Shown: piece after piece, positions 1 through 7,490 of the stretch
How positions within the stretch are numbered: the first letter of the stretch is position 1
Layout: the number at the start of each line of letters is the position of its first letter
Assembly: GCA_050290225.1 (NCBI GenBank)
Contig: JBNKHG010000061.1
Location: 1 to 21,399, forward strand
DNA: 21,399 nucleotides
Direction of reading: 5' to 3'
DNA from: JBNKHG01 sp050290225
Lineage (GTDB): Bacteria; Pseudomonadota; Gammaproteobacteria; Pseudomonadales; Cellvibrionaceae
Notes under the pieces: model-generated
The model's database searches: none
Seen by the model: only the letters and a program-made list of their open reading frames with translations
What the model was told of the DNA's origin: nothing
Position numbers and translations under genes: made by a program

Positions 1-1
1 T

Positions 2-406
2 CAGCAGCAGGTCATAACAAACGCTAAGGCTATGGCGGCCACTTTTATCGAGCGCGGTATAAAAATCGTCTCCGGCGGCACCGAAAATCACCTTATGCTG
101 GTGGATCTGATCGGCAAGGAATACACCGGTAAAGACGCCGATGAGGCCCTGGGCCGCGCCAATATCACTGTCAACAAGAATGCGGTCCCCAACGATCCGC
201 GCTCACCGTTTATCACCTCTGGCCTTCGTGTGGGCACCCCCGCGATCACCACCCGTGGTTTCGGCGAGGAAGAGACGGTGCAGCTGACCAACTGGATGTG
301 TGACGTGCTGGAAGCCCTGGAGGCCGGCAATGCCGATTCGGTCATCGAAGAGGTGAAGGCCAAAGTGCTGGATATCTGCGCCAGGTTCCCGGTCTACGGC
401 GACTAA
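2..406 (+). CDS. glyA: Serine hydroxymethyltransferase, C-terminal part (5' end outside window)
   Basis: GlyA interconverts serine and glycine with tetrahydrofolate as one-carbon carrier, using pyridoxal phosphate in the cytoplasm. Only about the last 134 residues are here (the family is about 417 long), reading in frame from base 2 with no start in view. Recognisable conserved pieces are GGTENHLMLVDL, the GRANITVNKNAVPNDP stretch, SGLRVGTPAITTRGF and the ending CARFPVYGD. The PLP lysine lies upstream of the window. The gene ends in TAA and is followed 23 bases later by a rho-independent terminator, so it is transcribed separately from nrdR. Identity is by sequence recognition and is secure. 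Confidence 0.96.
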   Translation, partial: QQQVITNAKAMAATFIERGIKIVSGGTENHLMLVDLIGKEYTGKDADEALGRANITVNKNAVPNDPRSPFITSGLRVGTPAITTRGFGEEETVQLTNWMCDVLEALEAGNADSVIEEVKAKVLDICARFPVYGD

Positions 407-429
407 GCCGGATTTGCACGCGTTTGGAA

Positions 430-462
430 AAGGGTCAATCCTTGCGGGGTTGGCCTTTTTTT
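430..462 (+). terminator. Rho-independent terminator after glyA
   Basis: An AAGG/CCTT base and a TCAATCC/GGGTTGG upper stem (one bulged G, some G-U pairs) enclose the loop TTGCG. A run of seven T follows directly (456-462). It sits 23 bases after the glyA stop and before the nrdR leader. Confidence 0.8.
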
Positions 463-555
463 ATTGGTGGTAAATAACCAGAGAATTTGCCCTGTTTTCG
501 GTCATTATCGCCCCTTTATGGTAATATGCGCGCAAATTTCATGGAGTGCCGAGTC

Positions 556-1050
556 ATGCACTGTCCATTTTGCAGCGCAGAAGATACCAAGGTTATAGAC
601 TCCCGGCTGGTGGCTGAGGGCGATCAGGTGCGTCGCCGCCGTGAGTGCCTGTCCTGTCGCGAGCGTTTTACCACCTACGAAGTGGCTGAATTATTGATGC
701 CGCGGGTGATCAAGCAGGACGGCAACCGTGAACCCTTTGATGAGTCCAAATTACGCGCTGGTCTGCTCCGGGCGCTGGAGAAGCGGCCAGTCAGCACCGA
801 GTCCATAGAATTGGCGGTCACGCAGATCAAACACTACCTGCAGGCCACCGGCGAGCGTGAAATTAATTCCCGGGTGATTGGCGAAAAGGTGATGGAGGCC
901 CTGCGTGACCTGGATGAGGTGGCCTATGTGCGCTTCGCATCGGTGTACCGCAGCTTTAAAGATCTGGCTGAATTCCGCCAGGAGATCGATCGCCTCGAAC
1001 AGCACCCGGAAGTGCCGGATGCCTCTTCGGTGACCGAGACCAGCCGGTAG
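556..1050 (+). CDS. nrdR: Transcriptional repressor NrdR
   Basis: NrdR is a zinc-ribbon/ATP-cone repressor that senses ATP and dATP and represses ribonucleotide reductase genes by binding NrdR boxes. The start at 556 (MHCPFCSAEDTKVIDSRL) is chosen because it gives the canonical N-terminus and has GGAG at 543-546 nine bases upstream; an in-frame start at 487 would add 23 unrelated residues. The protein is 164 residues. Zinc ligands C3, C6, C31 and C34 are present, then the basic stretch RRRRE, and an ATP-cone from about residue 48 to 138. It is followed by ribD after only 8 bases, the usual gammaproteobacterial neighbour. A TAATAT at 522-527 could be a -10 element, but no convincing -35 is seen. 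No NrdR box was found in the leader. Confidence 0.95.
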   Translation: MHCPFCSAEDTKVIDSRLVAEGDQVRRRRECLSCRERFTTYEVAELLMPRVIKQDGNREPFDESKLRAGLLRALEKRPVSTESIELAVTQIKHYLQATGEREINSRVIGEKVMEALRDLDEVAYVRFASVYRSFKDLAEFRQEIDRLEQHPEVPDASSVTETSR

Positions 1051-1058
1051 CGCGACCC

Positions 1059-2216
1059 ATGACTTATTCCGATTCCGACAGCGCCTTGATGGCGCGGGCC
1101 CTGCGTCTCGCTGAATTGGGCGTCTACACGACCACGCCGAACCCGCGAGTGGGCTGTGTGCTGGCCCGGGAGGGCGAGGTTATTGCCGAGGGTTGGCATC
1201 GCAAGGCGGGGAAAGGTCACGCCGAGGTCAATGCATTGGCCGCCGCTGGCGAGCTGGCACGCGGTGCCACCGCTTATGTCACCCTGGAACCCTGTAGCCA
1301 CACCGGCAAGACCGGCCCCTGTTGCGAGGCCCTGATCAGCGCGGGTGTCAGCCGGGTCGTCTACGGTATGGAGGATCCAAACCCGACGGTGGCCGGACGC
1401 GGCCTGGAGCGACTTCGCGCCGCGGGTGTTGAGGTGGATGGCCCGGTGCTGGAGGCATCCGCCTGGGCATTGAACCCGGGGTTTATCAAGCGCATGGAAA
1501 AGGGTCTGCCCTATGTGCGCTGTAAATTGGCCATGAGCCTGGACGGCCGCACAGCCATGGCCAGCGGTGAGAGCAAGTGGGTCACCGCCCGACGGGCGCG
1601 GGAGGATGTGCAGCGGCAGCGGGCCCGTTCCTGTGCCCTTATCAGTGGTATCGAGTCGGTACTGAGCGATGATTCTTCGCTGACCGTGCGTGAAGATGAA
1701 CTGGTATTGCCGGAACATCTGTTACAGCAAGGGGTGACGGCTGCTGTCGTGGCCGAATCCCAGCCGCTGCGGGTGATTCTCGATTCCCGTTTGCGACTGC
1801 CGCGCACTGGCGCATTGCTGCAGAACCCCGGTCCGGTATTGCTGGTCCATGCCGACGCTGACGTGGCCGCAACGGTTGCCGCCGATGGTCCCTGGCCCGA
1901 GCAGGTGGAGCTGGTGTCGCTGCCGGCGGCGGATGGCCGAATCGACCTGCTGAAGCTTTTGCAACTGCTGGGTCGACGCCAGTGCAACGAGGTGCTGGTG
2001 GAATCCGGGGCGGTGTTGGCGGGCAGTTTTTTGCGCCGCGGACTACTGGATGAGTTGGTGGTCTATATGGCACCCAAGCTGTTGGGCAGCAAGGCGCGGC
2101 CACTGTTCGATTTGCCCCTGGACACCATGGCCGGTCAGTTGCCATTGACGATTACCGATATTACCGCTGTGGGTTCCGACTGGCGAATTACCGCACGGCC
2201 CGACCCGGAAGGATGA
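1059..2216 (+). CDS. ribD: Bifunctional pyrimidine deaminase/reductase RibD
   Basis: RibD carries out the second and third riboflavin steps: deamination of the diaminopyrimidine made by GTP cyclohydrolase II, then NADPH-dependent reduction of the ribose side chain. At 385 residues it is slightly longer than E. coli RibD. The N-terminal deaminase (about 1-145) has the zinc motif H54-A-E56 and PCSHTGKTGPC (C79, C88). The C-terminal reductase (about 150-380) begins with RCKLAMSLDGRTA and SGESKWVT and contains VESGAVLAGSFLRRGLLDEL. It starts 8 bases after nrdR and its stop lies just before ribE, so it belongs to the same transcript. Confidence 0.96.
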   Translation: MTYSDSDSALMARALRLAELGVYTTTPNPRVGCVLAREGEVIAEGWHRKAGKGHAEVNALAAAGELARGATAYVTLEPCSHTGKTGPCCEALISAGVSRVVYGMEDPNPTVAGRGLERLRAAGVEVDGPVLEASAWALNPGFIKRMEKGLPYVRCKLAMSLDGRTAMASGESKWVTARRAREDVQRQRARSCALISGIESVLSDDSSLTVREDELVLPEHLLQQGVTAAVVAESQPLRVILDSRLRLPRTGALLQNPGPVLLVHADADVAATVAADGPWPEQVELVSLPAADGRIDLLKLLQLLGRRQCNEVLVESGAVLAGSFLRRGLLDELVVYMAPKLLGSKARPLFDLPLDTMAGQLPLTITDITAVGSDWRITARPDPEG

Positions 2217-2278
2217 ACAGTCGCAATCGCTGGAGACCGGCGATTGCCGATGAGAAAGTAGCGATTGAGAGAACTGAT

Positions 2279-2941
2279 ATGTTTACCGGCATTATTGAAG
2301 CGGTGGGCGAAATCCTGGAAGCCCAACCCAAGGGTGGTGATCTGCTGTTGCGGGTCAAAACCAATGACCTGGATCTGGGAGATGTGCAGCTGGGTGATTC
2401 CATTGCCACCAATGGTGTGTGTCTCACCGTGGTGGCGCTGCCGGGCGACGGTTACTGGGCCGATGTGTCGGTGGAAACTCTCGATCACACCACTGTGGGA
2501 GATTGGAAGGTCGGGCAGTCTGTCAATTTGGAGAGGGCCCTGACCCCGGAAACCCGCCTCGGTGGCCATATCGTCAGTGGTCATGTGGATGGTGTCGGCG
2601 AGGTGGTGGGTCGTCACAAGGATGCCCGCTCCGAGCGCTTTCGCATTCGCGCGCCCAAAGAGTTGGCCAAGTATATAGCCCACAAGGGCTCGATTACCGT
2701 GGATGGTACCAGCCTCACTGTCAATGCCGTCGACGGAGCCGAGTTTGAACTGAATATCGTTCCCCACACCATTGAAAAGACGGTGATTGGCACCTATAAG
2801 GTAGGTTCCCATGTCAACCTTGAGGTTGACGTGATCGCGCGCTACCTCGAACGGCTATTATTAGGTGACAAAGCGGCAGAGTCCGATGGCAAGACCGATA
2901 TCTCCATGGCCTTTTTGGCGCAGAACGGATTTGTCCGTTAA
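2279..2941 (+). CDS. ribE: Riboflavin synthase, alpha subunit
   Basis: Riboflavin synthase dismutates two molecules of 6,7-dimethyl-8-ribityllumazine to riboflavin plus the pyrimidinedione precursor. The start at 2279 gives the canonical MFTGIIEAVGEI. An in-frame ATG at 2213 overlapping the ribD stop would add 22 residues not typical of the family, so it was not used. The 220-residue protein has the two tandem lumazine-binding halves: residues 1 to about 95 with GDSIATNGVCLTV, and about 97 to 195 with GHIVSGHVDGVG and KGSITVDGTSLTVN. The final part HVNLEVDVIARYLERLL is also standard. It is called ribE here (ribC in some naming schemes). Confidence 0.95.
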   Translation: MFTGIIEAVGEILEAQPKGGDLLLRVKTNDLDLGDVQLGDSIATNGVCLTVVALPGDGYWADVSVETLDHTTVGDWKVGQSVNLERALTPETRLGGHIVSGHVDGVGEVVGRHKDARSERFRIRAPKELAKYIAHKGSITVDGTSLTVNAVDGAEFELNIVPHTIEKTVIGTYKVGSHVNLEVDVIARYLERLLLGDKAAESDGKTDISMAFLAQNGFVR

Positions 2942-2976
2942 CACATATTCGTAACACTGGCTTTGGAAACAGCATT

Positions 2977-4092
2977 ATGGAACTGAATACGGTAGAAGAA
3001 CTGCTCGACGATATTCGCCAGGGCAAGATGGTTATCCTGATGGATGACGAGGATCGCGAAAACGAAGGCGACCTGATTATGGCGGCCGAACAGGTGCGCC
3101 CCGAAGATATCAACTTTATGATCACCCACGCCCGCGGCCTGGTGTGCCTGACCCTGTCGGAGGATCGTTGCCGTCAACTGGATCTGCCGTTGATGGTATC
3201 CGACAACAACGCCGTGCACTCCACAAACTTTACCGTTTCGATCGAAGCGGCTGAAGGGGTGTCCACCGGCATATCCGCCGCCGACCGCGCCCGCACTGTT
3301 CGCGCGGCTGTAGCTCGCGATGCCAAACCACAGGATATCGTCCAGCCCGGACATATATTTCCGCTGATGGCCGAGCCCGGCGGAGTGATGAGTCGGGCGG
3401 GTCACACCGAAGCCGGTTGCGACCTGGCCCGCCTGGCGGGCTTCGAACCCGCCGGTGTGATCGTGGAAATCATGAACCCTGATGGCACTATGGCCCGCCG
3501 CCCGGACCTGGAAAAGTTCGCCCAGGAACACAATCTCAAGATCGGCACCATCGCCGACCTGATTCACTACCGCTCGGTCAAGGAGAAGACCGTTGAGTGC
3601 ATTAACAAGCGCCATGTGGAAACCCTGTTCGGCGCATTCGATCTGCTCACCTACCGCGATATCGCCCGTCAGGAACTGCACTTTGTATTGAGGCAGGGAG
3701 AGATCAAACCCGAGGAACCGACCCTGGTGCGAGTGCATGTAATGAACTCCGCCCGCGACCTGCTCACTGTGCAGCGTGAAAGCGACAAGGAATTCAAACC
3801 CTGGACGTTTCACGAGTCCCTGAAACGGGTCAATGCCGAAGGCAAGGGCGTGGTGGTGCTGATCTGTCACAATGAAACCACTGCCGAGATTGAAGAGGCG
3901 GTCGACTGGATGTTGTCGGGCAAGCAGGTGCGACCCAGCCAGGATATCGTCTACAAACAGGTGGGTACCGGCTCGCAAATTCTGCAGGACCTCGGGGTAC
4001 GCAAGATGCGGCTGATGTCAGCACCTTTCCGTTTTAACGCCATTTCCGGTTTCGATCTGGAAGTGGTGGAAACAATTTCCTGCCCCGAGTAA
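2977..4092 (+). CDS. ribBA: 3,4-dihydroxy-2-butanone-4-phosphate synthase fused to a degenerate GTP cyclohydrolase II-like domain (RibBA-type)
   Basis: The N-terminal domain (about 1-200) makes 3,4-dihydroxy-2-butanone 4-phosphate from ribulose 5-phosphate. It has the acidic active-site motif DDEDRENEGD (23-32), STGISAADRA (96-105) and RAGHTEAGCDL (140-150). The C-terminal half (about 207-371) aligns in length and end with GTP cyclohydrolase II. It lacks the zinc-binding SECLTGD...RCDCG motif and the RQEGRGIG loop; the corresponding regions read MNSARDLLTVQRES and VVVLICHNETTAE. It is therefore expected to have RibB activity only, with the missing activity supplied by the separate ribA at 7491. 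The stop codon lies in the loop of a strong hairpin (4082-4099). Confidence 0.92.
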   Translation: MELNTVEELLDDIRQGKMVILMDDEDRENEGDLIMAAEQVRPEDINFMITHARGLVCLTLSEDRCRQLDLPLMVSDNNAVHSTNFTVSIEAAEGVSTGISAADRARTVRAAVARDAKPQDIVQPGHIFPLMAEPGGVMSRAGHTEAGCDLARLAGFEPAGVIVEIMNPDGTMARRPDLEKFAQEHNLKIGTIADLIHYRSVKEKTVECINKRHVETLFGAFDLLTYRDIARQELHFVLRQGEIKPEEPTLVRVHVMNSARDLLTVQRESDKEFKPWTFHESLKRVNAEGKGVVVLICHNETTAEIEEAVDWMLSGKQVRPSQDIVYKQVGTGSQILQDLGVRKMRLMSAPFRFNAISGFDLEVVETISCPE

Positions 4093-4134
4093 TCGGGGCG
4101 AGATGACCATTAGGTCAGGTATTGCGCCAATACC
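4082..4134 (+). other. Three consecutive RNA hairpins in the ribBA-ribH spacer
   Basis: Three inverted repeats follow each other almost without gap. The first is GCCCCGA (4082-4088) with TCGGGGC (4093-4099) around the GNRA-type loop GTAA, which contains the ribBA stop. The second is GACC (4105-4108) with GGTC (4113-4116) around ATTA. The third is GGTATTG (4118-4124) with CAATACC (4128-4134) around CGC. No T run follows, so this is not an ordinary terminator. A role in mRNA processing, stability or ribH expression is inference. Confidence 0.6.
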
Positions 4135-4180
4135 GGAACACGGAATCAAAAAAGAATCGAAATAATAGAGAACAACAGCT

Positions 4181-4651
4181 ATGAGCAAAATGAAAGTGAT
4201 TGAAGGGGATTTTACCAGCTGCGACGGCAACTACGCTCTGATTGTCAGCCGCTGGAACAGCTTTGTGGTGGAGAGCCTGAAAGAGGGGGCCCTGGATACC
4301 CTGCGTCGCCACGGTGTCCAAGAGGAGAATATTACTGTCTACTACGCGCCCGGCGCCTTCGAATTTCCGCTGGTGGCGCAGAAGCTGGCGGACACCCAAA
4401 AATTCGATGCCATTATCGCCCTGGGGGCGGTAATTAGGGGCGGTACTCCGCACTTCGAGTACGTCTCCGGCGAATGCACCAAGGGTCTGGCCCAGGTGGG
4501 TCTGAACTCCGGTATACCGGTGACTTTTGGCGTCCTGACTGTGGACTCCATCGAGCAGGCTATCGAACGTTCCGGTACCAAGGCGGGCAACAAGGGTGAA
4601 GAGGCGGCCACCACCGCTCTGGAAATGGTCTCTCTGTTGAAACAGGTATAA
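4181..4651 (+). CDS. ribH: 6,7-dimethyl-8-ribityllumazine synthase
   Basis: RibH condenses the ribitylaminopyrimidine with dihydroxybutanone phosphate to the lumazine that riboflavin synthase uses; the family forms pentamers or 60-subunit capsids. At 156 residues it matches E. coli RibH. Visible active-site pieces are SRWNSF (W25), PGAFEFP (58-64), GAVIRGGTPHFEYV with catalytic H91, GVLTVDS, and ERSGTKAGNKGEEAA containing R130. The start is preceded by a long untranslated spacer (88 bases after ribBA) with three hairpins, unusual inside this otherwise compact operon. Confidence 0.96.
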   Translation: MSKMKVIEGDFTSCDGNYALIVSRWNSFVVESLKEGALDTLRRHGVQEENITVYYAPGAFEFPLVAQKLADTQKFDAIIALGAVIRGGTPHFEYVSGECTKGLAQVGLNSGIPVTFGVLTVDSIEQAIERSGTKAGNKGEEAATTALEMVSLLKQV

Positions 4652-4658
4652 GACCACC

Positions 4659-4672
4659 TCGCGCGTTCGCGA
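4659..4672 (+). other. Small hairpin in the ribH-nusB spacer
   Basis: TCGCG (4659-4663) pairs with CGCGA (4668-4672) around the loop CGTT; an alternative CTCGC/GCGAG pairing (4658-4662 with 4675-4679) covers the same place. It lies 7 bases after the ribH stop and has no T run. It is probably an intercistronic structure rather than a terminator. Confidence 0.4.
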
Positions 4673-4721
4673 CTGCGAGAATGAAAACAGAAAAGCCGTA
4701 AAGTATTAGAGAAAACGATTA

Positions 4722-5165
4722 ATGACAGTATCCCCAGCCGCGCGGCGCAAGGCGCGTCACTATGCCATGCAGGCCCTGTATCAGTGGCAAATGGCCGGTT
4801 CGTCGCTCAACGCCATCGAAGCCGAGTTCCGCACCGACAACGACATGAGCAAAGTTGATGTGGACTATTTCCAGGAGTTGTTGCACAAGGTGCCCAACTG
4901 TCTGACCGAGCTGGAAGCGGCCTTTTCGCCTCACTTACAGGAACGCTCACTGGACGAGCTGGATCCTATCACCCGGGCGCTGTTGCGCCTCGCGTGTTAC
5001 GAACTGAAGTATCGCCTGGATGTGCCCTACAAGGTGGTTATCAACGAGGCGGTGTCGCTGGCGAAAAAATTTGGTGCCACCGACAGTCACAAGTTTATCA
5101 ACGGCGTGCTGGATCACACGGCGGTGGAATTGCGGGCGGTGGAAGTCCAGGCCACCCGCAAGTGA
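4722..5165 (+). CDS. nusB: Transcription antitermination factor NusB
   Basis: NusB binds boxA RNA with NusE (S10) in rRNA antitermination complexes. The 147-residue all-helical protein shows the family's N-terminal RRKARHYAMQALYQWQMAG, then FSPHLQERSLDELDPITRALLRLACYEL, and the C-terminal VPYKVVINEAVSLAKKFGATDSHKFINGVLD split over residues about 106-136. It lies 70 bases after ribH and before thiL, the standard order in Gammaproteobacteria. The start at 4722 gives MTVSPAARRKAR, matching family N-termini. Confidence 0.95.
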   Translation: MTVSPAARRKARHYAMQALYQWQMAGSSLNAIEAEFRTDNDMSKVDVDYFQELLHKVPNCLTELEAAFSPHLQERSLDELDPITRALLRLACYELKYRLDVPYKVVINEAVSLAKKFGATDSHKFINGVLDHTAVELRAVEVQATRK

Positions 5166-5214
5166 TTCCAAATCAAATATCACAATAATCTAAATGTTGA
5201 CGCAGGGTTCGGGC

Positions 5215-5243
5215 AGGACTTCGAGGTAAGAGGACTTCGAGGT
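5215..5243 (+). repeat. 13-bp direct repeat upstream of thiL
   Basis: AGGACTTCGAGGT occurs exactly twice, at 5215-5227 and 5231-5243, separated by AAG, giving a 16-base period. It lies in the 113-base nusB-thiL spacer, 36 bases before the thiL start. It could be a protein-binding site or a chance local duplication. Confidence 0.6.
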
Positions 5244-5278
5244 GACCCGGGCTGGCATAACGACTGGGAACGGGCAGT

Positions 5279-6253
5279 ATGGCCGTTGGAGAATTTGAAT
5301 TAATCCGCCGCTATTTTCATTACCAGGCGGGCGCCTATGGGGTTGCTCTGGGGATTGGCGACGATTGTGCCCTGCTGCAGCCGCCAGCCAATAAACAACT
5401 TGCGGTATCTATGGATACCCTGGTGGGCGGCATTCATTTTCCCAATAACGCAGACCCGGAGTTGATCGCCCAGCGTGCCCTGCGGGTTAACCTCAGCGAC
5501 CTGGCGGCCATGGGTGCCGAGCCTCTGTGGTTCACCCTTGGCCTGACCCTGCCGAACGCTGATGCTAAATGGTTGGAGGGTTTCAGCCGGGGCCTGTTCA
5601 GCGTTGCCAACGAGTATAATTGTGCCCTGGTGGGTGGTGACACAACCCGTGGCCCACTGTGCATCACCATCCAGGTGCACGGCGCAGTCGAGGCCGAAGA
5701 GGCCTTGTTGCGCGGAAATGCCAGCATGGGTGACCAGGTCTATGTCACCGGTTGCCTGGGGGATGCGGCTGCAGCCCTGGCGGTGATCAAGGGAGAGATG
5801 GCGGTGGGTAAATCCGCCTTTAACTATTTTATGGCGTGCTATTACCGCCCCGTGCCGCGACTGCGGGAGTCGGTTTGCCTGCGCGGTCTGGCTTCGTCCT
5901 GTATCGATGTTTCCGACGGCCTGTTGGCCGATCTGGGTCATATCTGTGAAAACAGCGTGGTGGGCGCGGTGGTGGATCTGGAGCGGGTGCCATTGTCGGA
6001 GCCGGTGAGAAAACTGGTTGAGCCCGATAAGGCCATAAAGTGGGCGCTGTCCGGTGGCGATGATTATCAGCTGTGCTTTACCGTGCCCCCTGAAAGGCTG
6101 GGCCAGCTCCGGGCCCTGATTGACAGAGGCACATTGCAGGCGACGGCAATTGGTGAAATTGTCGCCGGTGACAAGGTGACCTGTGTTCGGGGCAACCGGA
6201 TTGTGGAGATGCCGAAGAGTGGGTACCAGCATTTTGAAAACAACAGCGACTAG
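5279..6253 (+). CDS. thiL: Thiamine-monophosphate kinase
   Basis: ThiL phosphorylates thiamine monophosphate to the active cofactor thiamine diphosphate using ATP. The 324-residue protein begins MAVGEFELIRRYF, as expected for the family. It has GIGDDCALL (ATP/Mg aspartates), SMDTLVGGIHF, NLSDLAAMGAEP, GGDTTRGPLCIT, CIDVSDGLLADLGHI and ALSGGDDYQLCFTVP in the usual order. It follows nusB after 113 bases, and its 3' end probably overlaps pgpA. The spacer before it holds a 13-bp direct repeat. Confidence 0.96.
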   Translation: MAVGEFELIRRYFHYQAGAYGVALGIGDDCALLQPPANKQLAVSMDTLVGGIHFPNNADPELIAQRALRVNLSDLAAMGAEPLWFTLGLTLPNADAKWLEGFSRGLFSVANEYNCALVGGDTTRGPLCITIQVHGAVEAEEALLRGNASMGDQVYVTGCLGDAAAALAVIKGEMAVGKSAFNYFMACYYRPVPRLRESVCLRGLASSCIDVSDGLLADLGHICENSVVGAVVDLERVPLSEPVRKLVEPDKAIKWALSGGDDYQLCFTVPPERLGQLRALIDRGTLQATAIGEIVAGDKVTCVRGNRIVEMPKSGYQHFENNSD

Positions 6254-6722
6254 TTATTCACAGTTGGTGCGCCGCCCGGTGCACTGGCTGGCATTTGGGT
6301 TTGGTGCCGGATTGGCACCCAAGGCGCCGGGCACGTTTGGTACCCTGGTGGCAGTGCCCTTTTACTGGTTGATTCAGGGGTGGCCACTGGCGGCCTACGC
6401 CGTTTGGATACTGGTTACCTTTGCAGTGGGCGTGTACTTGTGTGATCGCTGCGCCAGGGACTTGGGCGTGCACGATCATCCGGGCATAGTCTGGGACGAA
6501 ATGGTAGGCTATTGGATCACCATGCTGTGGGCGCCTTTCGGTTGGCAGTGGGTAATACTGGGTTTTGTCTGGTTTCGAATTTTTGACATTGCAAAACCCT
6601 GGCCCATCGGTTGGGCCGACCGCCGCGTCCACGGTGGATTGGGGATTATGCTGGACGATGTGCTGGCCGGTGTCTACGCGCTGCTGGCACTGCAGTTAAC
6701 GCGTTTGTTACTGGAGGCTTGA
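6219..6722 (+). CDS. pgpA: Phosphatidylglycerophosphatase A
   Basis: PgpA dephosphorylates phosphatidylglycerophosphate to phosphatidylglycerol at the inner membrane. Family signatures are HWLAFGFGAGLAPKAPGTFG near the N-terminus, VHDHPGIVWDEMVGYW with catalytic acidic residues, FRIFDIAKPWPIGW and GGLGIMLDDVLAGVYA; several hydrophobic membrane segments lie between them. The start is uncertain. GTG 6219 has GGAG at 6205-6208 and gives 167 residues, overlapping thiL by 35 bases. TTG 6234, TTG 6264 and GTG 6267 are alternatives. The GTG at 6183 would add 12 more residues deep inside thiL and is unlikely. Confidence 0.93.
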   Translation: MGTSILKTTATSYSQLVRRPVHWLAFGFGAGLAPKAPGTFGTLVAVPFYWLIQGWPLAAYAVWILVTFAVGVYLCDRCARDLGVHDHPGIVWDEMVGYWITMLWAPFGWQWVILGFVWFRIFDIAKPWPIGWADRRVHGGLGIMLDDVLAGVYALLALQLTRLLLEA

Positions 6723-6748
6723 GCACGTCGATACAGGGAGGGTAACCC

Positions 6749-7435
6749 GTGAAGCAGAGGCTAAGGATGAATACAGGAAACCGGGCAAGGCTTAAACCCG
6801 CCATTGCGATACTGTTGGTGTTCCTGCTGGGATTTAACGGCAATATGGCAGCCGCGACCGAAGTGAGGGTCAAAGGCCTGTTCAAAGGCAGTGCTGTGCT
6901 GGTGATCAACGGCAAGCAGCGGTTGCTGAAAGTGGGCAAAACCAGCCCCGAAGGGGTACGCCTGTTGGCTGCCGATTCGCAAATGGCGGAAGTGGAGGTG
7001 GACGGCCGACGCCGGGTGTTGCGCTTGTCCCGCCAGATAGGTACCGCCTACAAAAAGCCTGAGAAGGCTGAGGTGCGTATTCAAAGTGGCCGCGGTGGCC
7101 ACTATTTTACGCCGGGACGTATCAATGGCCAGGCCGTGCAGTTTATGGTGGATACCGGTGCGACTTCTGTGGCCATGAGCCTGCCGGCGGCGAGACGCCT
7201 GGGATTGAACTATCGCGCCGGGACCAGGATAAGTGTCAGTACCGCGAACGGTGTTGGTCAGGCATATAGAATCATGCTGCGCAGCGTTACCGTGGGCAAC
7301 GTCAGGGTGGATAACGTCGAGGCAGTTGTGGCCATGGGCGATTTCCCAACCACTATACTGTTGGGTAACAGTTACCTGAGCCGGGTGGAGTTAAACCGGG
7401 ACAATGGCGTCCTGGTGTTGACGTCAAAATATTAG
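6749..7435 (+). CDS. Retropepsin-like aspartic protease, secreted or membrane-anchored (clan AA)
   Basis: The protein has 228 residues and starts at GTG 6749 behind a strong GGGAGGG site. Residues about 12-37 are a hydrophobic signal or anchor ending near AAA-T. The C-terminal half (about 115-228) is a single retropepsin-type lobe. It has the catalytic FMVDTGATSVAMS (D135-T136-G137) and the later hydrophobic-hydrophobic-G motif ILLGNSYLSRVEL, like the TIGR02281-type bacterial family. Such one-lobe enzymes act as dimers. The N-terminal part (about 38-110) is a small beta-rich region of unknown role. It sits between pgpA and ribA, 26 bases after pgpA; no link with riboflavin synthesis is known. 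Substrate unknown. Confidence 0.85.
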   Translation: MKQRLRMNTGNRARLKPAIAILLVFLLGFNGNMAAATEVRVKGLFKGSAVLVINGKQRLLKVGKTSPEGVRLLAADSQMAEVEVDGRRRVLRLSRQIGTAYKKPEKAEVRIQSGRGGHYFTPGRINGQAVQFMVDTGATSVAMSLPAARRLGLNYRAGTRISVSTANGVGQAYRIMLRSVTVGNVRVDNVEAVVAMGDFPTTILLGNSYLSRVELNRDNGVLVLTSKY

Positions 7436-7490
7436 TAGAAAGCGGTGGCTGGGTCTTCGACAGCCGGCCGGATCAGGAAGAGGTCGTATT

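Noticed and set aside
924..1718. 264-codon minus-strand open frame
   Set aside because: It lies antisense to nrdR and ribD, which have clear family motifs; its composition is that of a shadow frame in GC-rich DNA.
2213..2278. Earlier ribE start overlapping the ribD stop
   Set aside because: It would add 22 residues before the canonical MFTGIIEAVG start, which is usually the true N-terminus of riboflavin synthase.
2942..2976. FMN riboswitch before ribBA
   Set aside because: The ribE-ribBA gap is only 35 bases, too short for the aptamer, and no aptamer-like conserved segments were seen elsewhere in the rib spacers.
2938..3978. 346-codon minus-strand open frame
   Set aside because: It is antisense to ribBA and matches no recognisable protein pattern; it is His/Gln-rich, as typical of a complementary frame.
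5300..6232. 310-codon minus-strand open frame
   Set aside because: It covers thiL exactly on the other strand, with no motif or ribosome-binding site.
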